From Forficula auricularia (Eukaryota; Arthropoda; Insecta; Dermaptera; Forficulidae), in the NCBI GenBank assembly GCA_024734495.1, contig JALMQS010000128.1, positions 22,111,809 to 22,175,808 of the forward strand: a DNA stretch of 64,000 nt, read 5' to 3'. The notes under the pieces were generated by a model. That model had not been told where the DNA came from. It did not search any database and saw nothing but the letters and a program-made list of their open reading frames with translations. Position 1 is the first letter of the stretch. Each line of letters starts with the position of its first letter. A program made the translations under genes and the position numbers. Shown one piece after another: positions 33,058-45,489 of this stretch.

Positions 33058-33306
33058 ATTGAACAATACATTTCACTGGGAAATCACAGATAACATATCA
33101 CAATAGATCAGTTTTTATCTATTCATGACGGACCAGTTCCAGAAAGAATACATTCGACGAGAGACAGTCCAAGAGTTAAAAAGTGGTTAAATACTTGGAC
33201 TGTCTCTCGTCAAATGTATTCTTTCTGGAACTGGTCCGTCATGAATAGATAAAAACTGATCTATTGTGATATGTTATCTGTGATTTCCCTGAAGTATTGT
33301 TCAACC
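33058..33306. repeat. Near-perfect palindrome A, about 110-bp arms
   Basis: The arms carry GACGGACCAGTTCCAGAAAG and its complement, with a short spacer (about 33173-33196). Very few mismatches are visible, which suggests a young insertion or ongoing arm conversion. Confidence 0.92.
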
Positions 33307-33439
33307 AAAAAATTTTTTTTTTACTTATGGAAAGTGGTGTAGGTTTTAGGTGAAACATGATGTTAGTTAATAGAGTAAAGGGTGTGTAGTTTCACAGTGA
33401 ATGAAATAAAACTCAAAGAGGTTTATACAAACTCAATAT

Positions 33440-33465
33440 ATTTCGGATTATTAGTCCATCATCAG
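33440..33465 (-). ncRNA. Hammerhead-like core in palindrome B, left arm
   Basis: On the minus strand, CTGATGA, a GGA/TCC stem with a seven-base loop, then GAAAT and ATATTG. The second box ends in T, not C; ATT could serve as the triplet. Confidence 0.45.
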
Positions 33466-33501
33466 GAGTTTACAAGTTAATACTGTATTAACTTGTAAAC
33501 T

Positions 33502-33527
33502 CTGATGATGGAATAATAATCCGAAAT
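33502..33527 (+). ncRNA. Hammerhead-like core in palindrome B, right arm
   Basis: CTGATGA at 33502-33508 and GAAAT at 33523-33527 mirror the left-arm core, with changes only in the stem II loop. Confidence 0.45.
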
Positions 33528-34999
33528 ATATTGAGTTTGTATAAACCTCTTTGAGTTTTATTTCATTCACTGTGAAACTACACACCCTTTACTCTATTAA
33601 CCCAAAAAAATTTTATAAACAAAAAATGTAAATAGGTCTGATGAGCCAAACAATGGCGAAACTAGTAACTTACAATAAATAAATAATTCAACATGAACAT
33701 TTATTAAATTTCATTTATCCATTTCAAATTTTTCTATTATTAATACGAAGGAGCTAAACAAAAAGAAAAAATTATATTATGATATGAATTTACAAAAGTA
33801 CAATTACAATTCCAAAACAAAGATGTATTAATAGTTTACCTACAAAATAGTCATGTCACACATTCGTCTAAATTTTCTTATTATCTTCGTTACCATTGAA
33901 GACCATCAGAACCCAAATTTCAACAAATATTTGGCACATTCACAAAAAAACAATTTTTCTTTCTTTTCTTTTTATATTAACAATTTCATTAGATATAATA
34001 CAGAAATAACATATATAGAATGAGGCAACCCTGTTTTTGAACCAGAATAGAATATTTTTCTCCTTTTGATCGTTACACAAAGAAATCTCAAATTCGAAAA
34101 ACTAAATTTATACTGTCTTACAATTTTTCTACTAAATTAAAACATATGCCAATGACACTAGCCAAGTTATAATTAAATGAAAAAATACATTAGGAATCTA
34201 TTTTTGTCTACAACATTTAATTACATTTATTTTTGCAAAAAATTTTATATTAATATTTTTTATTTTTTAACTTTATATTTGTTGAGCAAAAAACTATAAA
34301 TGCCGCTTAGATTTTGGGTGTCTGCCCTAAAATTCACCTTGTTATTTAACGAAATGTGAATCATTTCACTTATGGTTCTTTTAAATTGGTTTGAAATCCA
34401 ATATTGATGTATCGTTAAATTCGAATTGGTGATTTAAATTAAAATGATGGGCATCCATAGCGGTTTTTTCATTTTTTAAAACATTAAACACTTTACATGA
34501 TAAAAAAAATTACACATAAAAAACTTGTCCTTATTTTCCTATTATAAACTTTCAAATTAAAAAAAAAATCATTTTTTAAATTTTAACTAACAAGTCTAAC
34601 TAGAAAGTCAAAAATGTTTAAATACTTTTTCTTTGAATTATTAAGAATGGGGATATCTAGTGGTCGAAAGTTATCGGGGTAACGATATCCATTCTCCCAT
34701 AAGAACAATACATTTACTTCACCGTTAACTAGCTCCCTAATTTTCGTCAATACTTTATGGAAAACTTTTTGTGCTTTCCATATATTTTCTAAACAAAAAA
34801 AATTATTTGCATGTCATTTTTTTTTAATTAAAAAGAAAAAATAATTTTCCATTTTCTATTAAGTAATTAAAAAAAAAATAAAACAAGAAAATTCTCATTC
34901 GTTTCCATTTGGGACCGTCCATAAATTAGTTCACAGTGTAAGGGTGGAGGGGCATCTCAGATTTGTGATAAATGTCAGGAGGGCCCCGGGAACCTTCAT

Positions 35000-35780
35000 T
35001 TTTAACCCTATCTAAAAAACGACATTGATACAAAGGGGGGCCTTATCAAATTTATTGAGAATTTATAGAAAATAAAGTAAAAAAATATAAATTTTCAAAA
35101 AATTAAACGCATTTTAAATAGTAGATTTTATATAGATTTAAATAAGTATAAATTTCGATGGAATATCTCGAAAAAAATCACTTTTAAGACTCTCTAAAAA
35201 GCGACATTGGTAAAAAGGGGGGACCCTTATCAACTTTATTGAGAATATATAGAAAAAAAATATTAATTTTCAAAAAATTAAACGCATTTTAATATTAGAT
35301 TTTAAATAAATTTAAATAAGTATAAATTTCGATGGAATATCTAAAAAAAAATCATTTTTTAAGCCTCTCTAAAAAGCGACATTGGTATAAATGGGGGACT
35401 CTTATCAACTTTATTGAGAATTTATAGAAAAAAAATATTAATTTTTAAAAAATTAATCGCAGTTTAATATTAGATTTTAAATAGATTTAAATGAGAATAA
35501 TTTCTATGGAATATCTCGAAAATATCACTTTTTTAAGCCTCTCTACAAACCGACATTGATACAAAGGAGGACCCTTATCAATTTGATTCTGAATTTATAG
35601 AAAAAAAGTATTAATTTTCAAAAAATTAATCGCATTTTAAACAGTAGATTTTATATAGATTTAAATGAGTATAATTTCCATGGAATATCTCGAAAAAAAT
35701 CACTTTATTAAGCCTCTCTAAAAACCAACATTGATACAAAGGGAGAATCCTTATCAACTTGATTCTGAATTTATAGAAAA
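35000..35780 (+). repeat. Tandem repeat of about 177-181 bp, roughly four to five units
   Basis: CTCTCTAAAAAGCGACATTGG-like anchors recur near 35020, 35200, 35377, 35550 and 35727, each followed by CTTATCAA and GAATTTATAGAAAA. The same unit occurs at 19.38-20.03 kb. The G-run after the anchor gives GGGGG tracts. Confidence 0.85.
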
Positions 35781-36129
35781 ATAAACTGCAAAGGATCGTT
35801 GTTAAACTTTATCCAAATTCATTTGAAATATTAATATGTTTATTCCTTTATTATTAATCAGATATCACTTGCTATTTGCAGTTCATGTTAACTTTAATTC
35901 AAAAATAATGATCGATTCTCATTTAACAGTCGAGGAATTCTACATTAGATTTTTGACACTTCGATTATTAGTGGTAACCATTGCTGAAGACATGGAGGAA
36001 TTGACTTAAAATCAGAAATAACAATCGATTCCTATCTAATACTAGGGGAATAACCTTATTGCATTCCAGAATCGACTTAAAATCGAAAATACTAAATTCT
36101 TTTTTGGTAAACAACTCAAGCTTGGAAAC

Positions 36130-37070
36130 GATCCATTCATAAAGGGGATAATAGTAATGTGAGAAGTACAGTCAAGTTGAAAAAACATAACCTAAAATTT
36201 TAGTACCATTCATATGTATAGAGTGTTTACGAAGCTAAAATCAAAAGAACTACCTTAATAGAAAAAAAATTACTTTTTTCCAATAGACTAGAATAATAAT
36301 GATGAAAAAATATATTTTTTACTTTTTATTGCTGTGGATAAACATAAGTAGAAAATTAAACTTCAATTTTCATCAAATTTTAACTATATATGTATATAGA
36401 GAAAATTGGTTAAAGAATTAACATAATTTATTTTTAAAAATCTATTGACAATTTTTAAAGAATTCCTATCTTATACAAGAATACTCGGAGTAGTTTTACC
36501 CATAGTAACTTGCCACGAAAGCAACCTCGATATTACAAACAAGTCTCATATATATTATAGATGAATTTATTAATAATTTAAAATATTTTAAATTGTCTTC
36601 ATAAAATTACAATACATCCTTGAAACAAGATTACATTGTAATTTCCTTTTTCTTTTAACGTCCGTTTTAGTAGATAACTCGAAAGCTAATGTCCAGTGCA
36701 TTACTCATAAAACATAATTACATCTTTAATGGATTTCAGCGAAACCAAAAGCACCATTACTTTTAGCCATTATTGTTTTTTTTTTATTTTTTTGTTTTTT
36801 AGCGGTTAGCAAAAAAAATCAAATTAACAAGTCGTAAAACTCAGACTCGTGGTTTAAAATGGAAGACAAATTATACGAGTGGAGCAGCCCTTCTCGATTA
36901 TTCTGCTAATTGTTATTTTTTAATTTCATTATTTTTTTTTTTTGTTGCTAATTTTTCTTGCTAGCCTCTTAGTTCTCATTTTATTTCTAATGAACTTTTC
37001 CAATCTTATTGTCTACTTTTGTTAAAGGAGAATAGTGTGAAGGTTCTAGAATAAGCTATTGTAATTTATA
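36130..37070. other. AT-rich stretch, no gene seen
   Basis: No splice-flanked open frame or repeat end was recognised. Confidence 0.45.
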
Positions 37071-37072
37071 TC

Positions 37073-37258
37073 CACAAAGAGAAACAAAGAGGTTGTCCTC
37101 TGCTTGATGCAAATAAACATACACACATATATATCGAGATGATATATCTGTATATATATATTATTTATTTATATATATACAGATATATCATCTCGATATA
37201 TATGTGTGTATGTTTATTTGCATCAAGCAGAGGACAACCTCTTTTATTCTCTTTGTGA
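37073..37258. repeat. Near-perfect palindrome, about 85-bp arms
   Basis: CACAAAGAGAAACAAAGAGG and CCTCTGCTTGATGCAAATAA are mirrored across an AT-rich centre near 37162. Single arms of this sequence recur at 41.87, 45.85 and 58.73 kb, next to hammerhead-like cores in two cases. Confidence 0.9.
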
Positions 37259-37465
37259 ATCAACTAACTCTGCTACTCTCGGCAAAACAAAAACTTTTCA
37301 ATGTAATTTATATGGCACGTTTCTTTTTATTTTATATATTTGTAATTTGATTATCGGATTTTTTAAGAACCAGAGATGGATAATAAAATTCAAAACACTA
37401 TCTATATAGTATTATAATTAGTTTAATCAATCATGAATAGACAAGCAGTCCATAGTTCGGTTTCG

Positions 37466-38330
37466 TTGACATATTTTTACTTTACCATACAGGGTATAGT
37501 CAAGTGCATGAAAAAAGTATTTTTTCCTTCTTTTTTTCAAAATATCTCAAAAACGGCTGAAACTATTTTGATTAAAAAAATTGAGCGAAACCATGGCATT
37601 TCGGTCTACAAAAAAGCTTCAATAAGTGAATATCAAAAAAAAATATATTTTTCGAGATAATAATTGTTTTGTCAAAATGTCTGTTAGAGTGTCTGATTGT
37701 CTGGTTGTCTGTTAGTTAGTCTGTGCGTTACCAAATTTTTGTAGACGAGCTAGCTCAAAAACTAGTGTGAATATCGAAACCAAATTTCACAGGTAGTTTT
37801 GGTCCAATGAGATTAAGAGCTGATAAGATTTTGGTGCATATCGACACTAAATTAAGGGGGGTGGAGGGGGGTTAAAAATTAAAAATCTAGGCCGTTTGAG
37901 CAAACTCAACCAAATTTTGTATACATAATCAGTGGACCCCCAGAAGTCTAAAAATGCAAAAACTAACCGCGTAAAATGGGGGGCTGGGGGTGTATGGTCA
38001 AAAAATGAAAATCTTGGTCATTTACCAAACTCAACCAAATTTTGTATATATAGTCAGTGGGACCACAGAAGTATAAAAATGCAAAAGGTAACCGCCCAAA
38101 ATGGGGGGCTGGGGGTGTAGGGTCAAAAAATTAAAATATAGGACATTTACCAAACTCAACCAAATTTTGTATATAGTCAGTGGGACCCCAGAAGTATAAA
38201 AATGAAAAAATACCCCCCCCCCCCACCCCCCTACATGATTATAAATAATTTTAGGGGCCAGGGTGTATGGCAAAGTCAAGTGGATGGCAACATCAGAACA
38301 CGTCAGCTTATTTTATAACAGTATCCTCAG
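37466..38330 (+). repeat. Dispersed repeat with a triplicated module
   Basis: It begins TTACTTTACCATACAGGGTA and ends near GGCAAAGTCAAGTGGATGGC. The interior has three copies of a module with ACCAAATTTTGTATA and CAGAAGT, each with a C- or G-run. An inverted relative is at 22.47-23.06 kb. The short open frames here arise from the repeat. Confidence 0.8.
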
Positions 38331-38510
38331 TGTCCGTCTGAGAACAAAAAAGATATTTATAAATAATATTTTTGGATCAAAATTTTTTCATTAAAAAGAC
38401 ACATTGATTATAATTAGTGTGTTTTTTTAAAGAAAAATTTTGATCCAAAAATATTATTTATAAATATCTTATTTTGTTCTCAGACGGGCACTGAGGATAC
38501 TGTTATAAAA
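38311..38510. repeat. Near-perfect palindrome, about 85-bp arms
   Basis: TTATAACAGTATCCTCAGTG at the left and CACTGAGGATACTGTTATAA at the right; the centre is near 38410. It lies between a dispersed repeat and the hAT transposase element. Confidence 0.92.
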
Positions 38511-38579
38511 AATATGTCAGCGAAACAGAACCATGGACTGTCTGCCTATTCATGATTTATTAAACTATATGGTATATAA

Positions 38580-40471
38580 CAGGGCTTCTTAAACTGTGGG
38601 TCGCGACCCCCAGGGGGGTCGCGAGACTGCTGAAAGAGGGTCGCAAAGATCTGATACTTTTTAATCATTATAAATAAAATTTTAAAATTAGTATACACAC
38701 TACGTACAAATATATATAAATACAAATAAAAATCATACAAAATACTATTGTAGTTTTATTATAACTATTTTTTGAAAAAAGTGGCAATGCAAAACTGTTA
38801 TGTAGGGCCTATAAATGAAAATATGGAAGTAGCATTTAAAATAATAAATACAACTCGCTCCTCGATTTTCAACTGAACGTTCGACATTGATGTCTGGCCG
38901 CCAGCTTCTTTTTCGGCGTCTTTGTGATACGGTGCCTTTGTGCGCTGCACACTTTGAACACGCCGGCGCGTCGGGGTTGATCTGATCGTAATTTGTTGTC
39001 ATTGCACTGGTAAAGATTCGAGTGTAGTTATTTTTCTGTTTGTACTTCAGTTTGGACTCAGCTTTGTCTTCGTAGTGACATGTGTGTATTTACTGTGTAA
39101 TTTTCAGTTGGTGTTTTTAATTATTACGTTAAAGTTCAACTACATTTTGTTTAATTATTTATTATTATTTAACCATCATGGATAAATGGCTAATTAAAAT
39201 TCCAACTAATAAGTCTGCCACGCCGTCACAACCAAGTTGCAGTGCTTCAAATCCGACTTCTAGCAAAACAAAAAAAGAAAATATGACGAATCATATTTGC
39301 AGTATGGCTTCACATGCTCTTCTCACAACAATGAAGAACAACCAGTGTGCTTAATTTGCAAAGAAGTTTTGGCTGCAGAAAGCATGAAACCGTCAAAACT
39401 GCAACGACATTTGAATACTAAACATGCAACGTTATCAAAAAAGCCAATAGAATATTTTGAGCGTCTTTTGCAAACATCAAATAAAGAAAAGAACACTTTG
39501 GAGAAGTATGTTACTTTGAATGATAAATATCTATTGGCATCGTATGAAGTTTCGTATTTGATAGCAAAAACGAAAAAGCCTTTTACTATTGGAGAGCAAC
39601 TTTTACTACCTGCAGCTATAAGAATGTCTGAAATTGTTCATGGAAAACAGTATGCTGCTGAAATTAGTAAAATTCCATTATCAAATGACACTGTGTCCAA
39701 AAGAATTTCAGACATTAGCAATGATCAATTTCAACAATTTGAATTGAAATTAATTTTTAAACTTAAAAGCACAAGAAGAATTTGCCGAATTAACAAGTGA
39801 TACTACCTTGCGACTCAGATTTTCTCAAGTGCCTGTGCATGAATTTTGGATAGAAATCAAATCAGAATATCCCCTACTATCGGAAATGGCAATGAACAAA
39901 TTACTGCCATTTTGTACAACATATTTATGTGAATCAGCCTTTTCCACATTAACTTACATAAAATCAAAATACCGTTCAACTTTAATAAACGTTGAAAATT
40001 TATTACGATCTGCACTAACTCAAATTGAGCCTAGATTTAATTATTTGTGTAAAAATAAACAATCACATCCGTCACATTAATATTGTTTGATGTTAATAAT
40101 ATGTTTTTATTAAAAAAATTGTTACAAAAGTTTATTTTTTCTATTGAATATATAGATATAGTTTTATGTTTTCTTATAAAAAAATTGTTACAAAAGTTTA
40201 TTTTTTCTATTGAATAAATATATATATAGTTTTATGTCATTCTATTTATTGTGTTTTATTACGACCGATATCCCGTCAACGTTTCCAATTATATATATGT
40301 GAAATGAATGGGTACGTATTCTTTAATCCTTATTTTATTTACATTGTAAAATAGTGCGATATTACATCTACATCTACGGTTAATATATATTTCATTATAT
40401 GGAGGAGGGGGTCGTTTAAAATTTCCTAAGCTTGAAGGGGGTCGCTATATAAAAAAGTTTAAGAAGCCCTG
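38580..40471 (+). mobile_element. hAT transposon, internally deleted, with perfect 8-bp target duplication
   Basis: The left end CAGGGCTTCTTAAACT is mirrored by AGTTTAAGAAGCCCTG at the right end. Both sides are flanked by the identical octamer GTATATAA (38572-38579 and 40472-40479). The octamer fits the nTnnnnAn target pattern of Ac-like hAT elements. GGGTCGC-type subterminal motifs repeat near both ends. The element carries a damaged transposase, so it is the most informative member of the hAT-like set here. The perfect duplication suggests a fairly recent insertion. Confidence 0.93.
39178..40080 (+). pseudogene. hAT transposase remnant (BED finger and dimerisation domain, core lost)
   Basis: The reading starts MDKWLIKIPTNKSATPSQPS at 39178 and loses frame in an A-run near 39270-39290. 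It continues from about 39290 as a BED-type zinc finger (CLICK, then LQRHLNTKH). The frame ends at 39800. A second piece, 39808-40080, holds the hAT C-terminal dimerisation block (LCESAFSTLTYIKSKYRSTL, then PRFNYL). The catalytic RNase-H-like core between them is missing. Intact transposases of this type are about 600 residues, so roughly half is gone. It resembles the ZBED/SCAND3-like hAT group. It cannot be active; the N-terminal part could still bind DNA. Confidence 0.88.
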
Positions 40472-40539
40472 GTATATAATACTATATACATAGATAGTGT
40501 TTTGAATTTTATTATCCATCTCCGGTTCTTACCAGCTCC

Positions 40540-40722
40540 CAGCCACTCTCTTCCCCGTGACTTATAACATTCAGCTGTTTAAGACCCGTACCCACAGATA
40601 CCTTCGACCCCTACCCAGCCCATAAAAACTCTTCTTCTTCTTCTTTTCACGATGGAGGGGCCTTTAGTGGATGCACCTTTTTGGTGTAACTCCTTCTCTC
40701 TTCATTTTCATTAAAAAAAAAT
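40540..40722 (+). repeat. Diverged 3' part of the same SINE family
   Basis: CACGATGGAGGGGCCTTTAG, then GGTGTAACTCCTTCTC and an A-run, are the diverged equivalent of the 30475 family body on the plus strand. A short stretch with the same motifs on the other strand lies at about 50430-50490. Confidence 0.55.
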
Positions 40723-40730
40723 CTGAACTC

Positions 40731-40756
40731 TTGAAGATGGGCTCGTACCCCGAAAT
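40731..40756 (+). ncRNA. Degenerate hammerhead-like core
   Basis: TTGAAGA (one change from CTGAAGA), a GGG/CCC stem and GAAAT. It follows the SINE fragment's A-run. Confidence 0.35.
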
Positions 40757-40759
40757 ATG

Positions 40760-41820
40760 TATAGAGTCGTAATAATAAGCATTTTGACTTTTATTTGTGA
40801 ATCCTACCTAGTAATTTATATTTTTAAATTTTTATTTTTTATTTTATTGTCTACTTTCTCATGAAATAACCAATATTTAACAAAAACATGAAAATTCTAA
40901 TTTACTCTGAGCTAGGTAATAATATCGATTTCACTAGATTGTTTTGTGTTATTGTTTTTTTGCCTATAGCGAGTAGAAAAATCTGAAACGTGAAGAAAAA
41001 TAATTCATATCCAAATTGCTAAACAATTATTTGATTTGAAAACTATTTGGTAAAAAAACTTGAAGTTTGAAGTCGAACTACGTACACACACAGATACATA
41101 TTATATATATAGTCTTAGACAAAAATATTTTCTAAAAACTACTGTTTGAACTACCTTGAAAAGTAAATATCTGTAAGAACCTCAAACTAATACTTAATTT
41201 ATATTTCTGCGTATAGATAAGTTTTCTTTTTTTTTGTTTGTTATATAGTAATGGAAATAAATTTAATATTGTATTTATTCGCAATTTAATACGGAAATTG
41301 ATTCTAATCATATAGCTAATTAATTTAAATGGCCTAAAAGGAAAAAAATCCTAATCACCAATTTCTTGAAATTTGCATTTAATGAAGCAATTTTGCTCGC
41401 TGTTAATGTTACATAAATGAGTGAGAGGGAAGGAAGGTTTCGATAAAAATCTTTGACCTATTTCTCTTAATTAATATTAACATTAGATGTGCTTAAAGTC
41501 AAGATTAATGATTCACCTTGAACCAAGGAAAGCCGGGCTTATGTGAGGTCAATATTCTGATTTATTAGAGTAGGGTGGATTCTGCAGAGAGGGTTGGTGT
41601 TCTACCACAGAATAGGCCTCTGTAGGCCATTTAAGCTAAAAGACCCTGAGAGCAACTTTTACCGTCAAATGGCATTCATATTTGATTAGTCTCTCTTGAA
41701 TGCGAGAATTTATTCTGAGTATGCAATAATATTTTCAATGTAAATTTAGAGAAAAGGGAAAATTGTTAACCGACTTCATAAAAGGAAGAAGTTATCAATT
41801 CGATAAATATATATAAAATT
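40760..41820. other. Mostly unique stretch, no gene seen
   Basis: A less AT-rich patch at about 41380-41700 (GAACCAAGGAAAGCCGGGCT, CCACAGAATAGGCCTCTGTA) has no long open frame. It could be conserved noncoding sequence or UTR. Confidence 0.4.
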
Positions 41821-41972
41821 TAATTGAAAAGTTTTTGTTTTGCCGAGAGTAGCAGAGTTGTTGATTCACAAAGAGAAACAAAGAGGTTGTTCTCTGCTTG
41901 ATGCAAATAAACATACACACATATATATCGAGATGATATATATATATATATTATTTATTATTTATTTGTTTG

Positions 41973-42005
41973 AGACTATAGTTTCGAAGACTTGGTCTTC
42001 ATCAT
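41973..42005 (-). ncRNA. Hammerhead-like core with one box mismatch
   Basis: On the minus strand the first box reads ATGATGA instead of CTGATGA. The stem GAAGAC/GTCTTC is perfect and GAAACTATAGTC is intact. The sequence is closely related to the 46.4-kb core, with compensatory changes in stem II. Confidence 0.5.
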
Positions 42006-42123
42006 GAGTCTTTTTTTTTATTTTATTTATAAATGTTGTTTTTCATGGATTCAATATGGTATGGATATTAAATTATTATTAAATCACGCATTAAAATAAA
42101 TTGTTGATCATTGTGCTTTAAAA

Positions 42124-42447
42124 CAGTGTTCCGCAAAGTGTGTGCCGCCGCAAACTGGTGTACCGTGGTCATTAGTTGGCGTACCGCGGAAAATGTCAAA
42201 TTTTATGAAGATAATGCACCTACACATAGCTGAGAGTTATGCGAGCAGCCTTATCAATGATTGATTCAAATTTTGATCGCCTGTGCTCAGTTAAGCAGGC
42301 TCACATTTTTCATTAAACATCTTTTCATATTATATTGATTTTAATAATTAATAAATACTAAATAAACTTTTGGTTTTTTCTTTATTTGCCTTTAAAATTT
42401 TTGATTTGGTAAGTGTACCTTGAACAGAAAAAGTTTTCGGAACACTG
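42124..42447. mobile_element. Short hAT MITE, 324 bp
   Basis: The left end CAGTGTTCCGCAAAGTGTG and the right end TTTTCGGAACACTG are inverted. The flanks CTTTAAAA and TTTTAAAA match at seven of eight bases. The left subterminal part has GTACCGTGG and GTACCGCGG repeats. Confidence 0.87.
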
Positions 42448-43189
42448 TTTTAAAATGTCTGAAACGCGGAGAAAAATATTTTTCATCTATATGATTTATT
42501 TCTCTTTGAGTGTCTGAATTCCGATACCCACGAATACCCAAGAACGGAAAGTCAAAAAGTTCGTTTGTATCAATACATAGTACTGATTAGATCTTAGAAT
42601 ATTTGGTTCAAAAGAAAGAAAATAGTTTTTAAATTATTCTATTGAGCTTTTAACAAGATGTTATATTATAGTAAAGCCATAAATGAACATTTTATATTTA
42701 AGTTTATTAATAATTACTAGGGCAGCTCTAGTGTACCGAGTCTTAAAAAAGTTTTCACTTTTTTATTATTTAATGTGCAGGTGAGAGATTCTTTCATTAG
42801 AATCTGATCGATGAAAATAACGACAAAGAGCACAGATAGAGTGATCTATCTTTCTATAGAGCTAAGGTCTATTACAAGGATGACTAAAACAGGTCTTAAC
42901 ATGTAAATCCAGAGCATCCATGGACCACACATCATTGATATATAAATATATTGAACAAATACAGTTCTTTTATCAAAATAATCTTAAAAAGTTTTTACTT
43001 TATCCAACGGACGAAAAAATCCATTCATCTGAACGTAGATACTATGTGATAAAATCGCATTTTCACTGCATGACTATTTGAAGACCTGAAGAAGTCGATA
43101 AAGTTGTCAAAACGTAGGCTGATAAATAAATAAACTGCAACGGATCGTTGCTAAACTTTATCCAAATTCATTTGAAATATTAATATGTT

Positions 43190-43735
43190 CTTGAGTAAAG
43201 TACTTTAAAATATAATTTTACTAAAAACTTTATTTAACCTTTTTTGTGGTCCCCAAGGTACTTAATTAGGATATTAAATTTCATCAAAATTGGTTAAGTC
43301 ATTTTCAAGATATTTAGAAAAAACTAAAAAAGTACTGAAATAAAGTACTAATGTTTGTGGTCCGATATGTACCAAAAACTAATCAGCGCTTCATTTTGTT
43401 AAACTAATGGTAGGTTTTCAATTTCATTTCAATTGGTGCAACGGTGTGGAAAAAATCGTGGGCCAAAAAAACGATAACATCCATACATCCATCCATACGC
43501 ACGCACTAAATGAAAAAATCGCACTTTTTGGCCTCTCGACGAGACCCCATGTAATTTTTGGCAAAACCGTCACGTGCTAAAATTCAACCTAATTGAATAC
43601 TACAATTTGTGACTTTAATTGAGTCCATGGGTTCCGTAGTCTTTACCTGAGGACCCTTTGAAGCCACGCTTGCCCCGAGAGCGATTCCAATACTTTCTCC
43701 CATGCTTCGCATTGGATAAAGTAAAAAGTCACACA
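43190..43735. repeat. Left arm of an inverted repeat pair (partner at 47052-47608)
   Basis: About 540 bases, including ACTACGGAACCCATGGACTC on the complement, are repeated inverted at 47052-47608 with few differences. The arms are 3.3 kb apart and enclose the mariner remnant. GGATGGATGG-type steps differ in number between the arms. Confidence 0.9.
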
Positions 43736-43739
43736 TAAA

Positions 43740-45030
43740 AACTTGTCCTTATTTTCCCATTATAAACTTTAAAATTAATACAAATTATGGACGGAAATGA
43801 TAATAATAATTACTATTATTTTTGCATTATAAATAAATTTTTATTGTTAATAATAAAAATTGCTTGCTTACAATGTTTTGTCTAGATTTATTTTACCAAC
43901 ATTTTCAGGTTAGAATAATAATAACCTAGAAATCTAAACAATATGGCATAATTGAAAATTTTTAAAAATTTAATAATTTGACATTTGTGACATCAAAATT
44001 TTTAAGATCCCCTGGTCACATTTTGTCACATATCTCAGATGCCCCCTTACTGTGTGACGTAATTTATGAACGGCCCTTATTATCAGAATTCATACACATC
44101 GACATGTAGGAAATAAATATTTTTTCACGTTTCAGACATTTCTAAACTCGATAGTCAAAATAATTAAAAATTTCAAAGCAATTGAATACCCAGCGCGCTT
44201 CGCTTGTCAAGTGAACCGAGTAATTTTCTTCTATTCCTTCATTACAAGCTATATTGTAACATGTTTTAAGGTGCGTGGTTTTCATTTATTTTGTATTCTC
44301 TCTACGAGGCGATAATATTTTCTCGCTCTTTCCCATCTGGCTCCATTTGATGGACGGGAGTCATTGAAAGTCAGGACACTTCTCTAACTTGCCCTAGAAG
44401 TGTTGACAGAGCCATAAAGAACTAAATAAATCACCCTAAAGAGCTTCTCCCTCAATTTACATATATTCTTGTATATAGATATAGCTAGAGAGATAATATT
44501 CTATATTTTTGTTCTTTGCACGTAATAAAATTTTTAGAACACGAAATTAAAATCTCTTTATTAAATTATATTATATTGTATTATTTTTTTAAAAGCAAAT
44601 TAATGAAAAATATTATGTGCACATATCTTTAAATGCATAAATAACAAACCAGAATTAAAATAAAATAAATCAAAATAATAATAACAGTTAATTAAATAAT
44701 AAGAAAATTTCTCGGTGAAGCCTGTATGGTAGTGTACTTTTTCTCAATACTGTCAAATTGGTTGCCTAATGCTAGGCTCTTTATAAAGCAATTGAAGAAA
44801 TTGTAAGAATCAATTAACTGTTACAGTAAAACCCCGATTTGCATAGTTAGAATTAATTTTAAATTAAATCAAAATTAATAGTTTACAAATTTAATAGTGA
44901 CGTTTCGATGCTTTATTTGTAACTTTTTCAAGATCAATTAATGTTAAAATTTTCTCCAAAAACCAACACCGCATCGCCTTAATTTAATTTTAAATTAAAT
45001 CAAAATTAATAGTTTAATAATTTAATAGTA
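43740..45030. other. Mixed stretch with no gene seen
   Basis: A copy of the foldback terminus from 32.7 kb lies at 43735-43800. A less AT-rich patch at 44300-44460 has no open frame. Confidence 0.4.
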
Positions 45031-45036
45031 ATTTTA

Positions 45037-45205
45037 ACAGCAAAAGTTAAATAATATAATCAATAATTTCTTATGTTAATTCTACATATTAGAAAATTAT
45101 TTTATTATTTTTTGAAAAGGAAAAATAATAAAAAATTTTCTATTATGTAGAATTAACATAAGAAATTATTGATTATATTATTTAATTTTTGCGGTTCAAA
45201 GTACT
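45037..45205. repeat. Palindrome made of the SINE body from 6 kb
   Basis: TTCTTATGTTAATTCTACAT and its complement form arms that match the 3' body of the tRNA-like repeat at 6.09-6.18 kb. The outer flanks CCAACACCGCATCGCCTTAA at 44.96 and 45.32 kb are themselves a direct repeat. Confidence 0.8.
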
Positions 45206-45489
45206 TTAAGAAAAAATTAAAACTAACGTTTAAAAGTTAATTTGTCTAAAAAATTTAATAGTGACGTTTCGTTTCTTTATTTGAAAATTTTTCAAACTCA
45301 ATTAATGTTAAAGTTTTCTCCACAAACCAACACCGCATCGCCTTAATTTAATTTTTAATTTTATAAATTGACATTTTCATGTTAGTTTTATAAAAATAAT
45401 TTTTTTAAAAAAGCATATTTTAATTCTAAATTTTCAAGGGCTAACCAAATTATACATATTCATAAATTATGAATAGATTATTTATTTAT

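Larger units (their letters stand above)
33367..33600. repeat. Near-perfect palindrome B with paired hammerhead-like cores
   Basis: The arms carry GAGTAAAGGGTGTGTAGTTT and its complement; the centre is near 33484. Each arm contains one hammerhead-like core, on opposite strands. Confidence 0.92.
32690..34570. repeat. Large nested foldback region
   Basis: The outermost arms (AAAATAAGGACAAGTTTTAT near 32730 and its complement near 34530) enclose a second pair, about 32885-33055 and 33605-33765 (GTTTCGCCATTGTTTGGCTC). Two separate palindromes lie between them. The outer terminus recurs at 43.73-43.80 kb. Confidence 0.88.
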
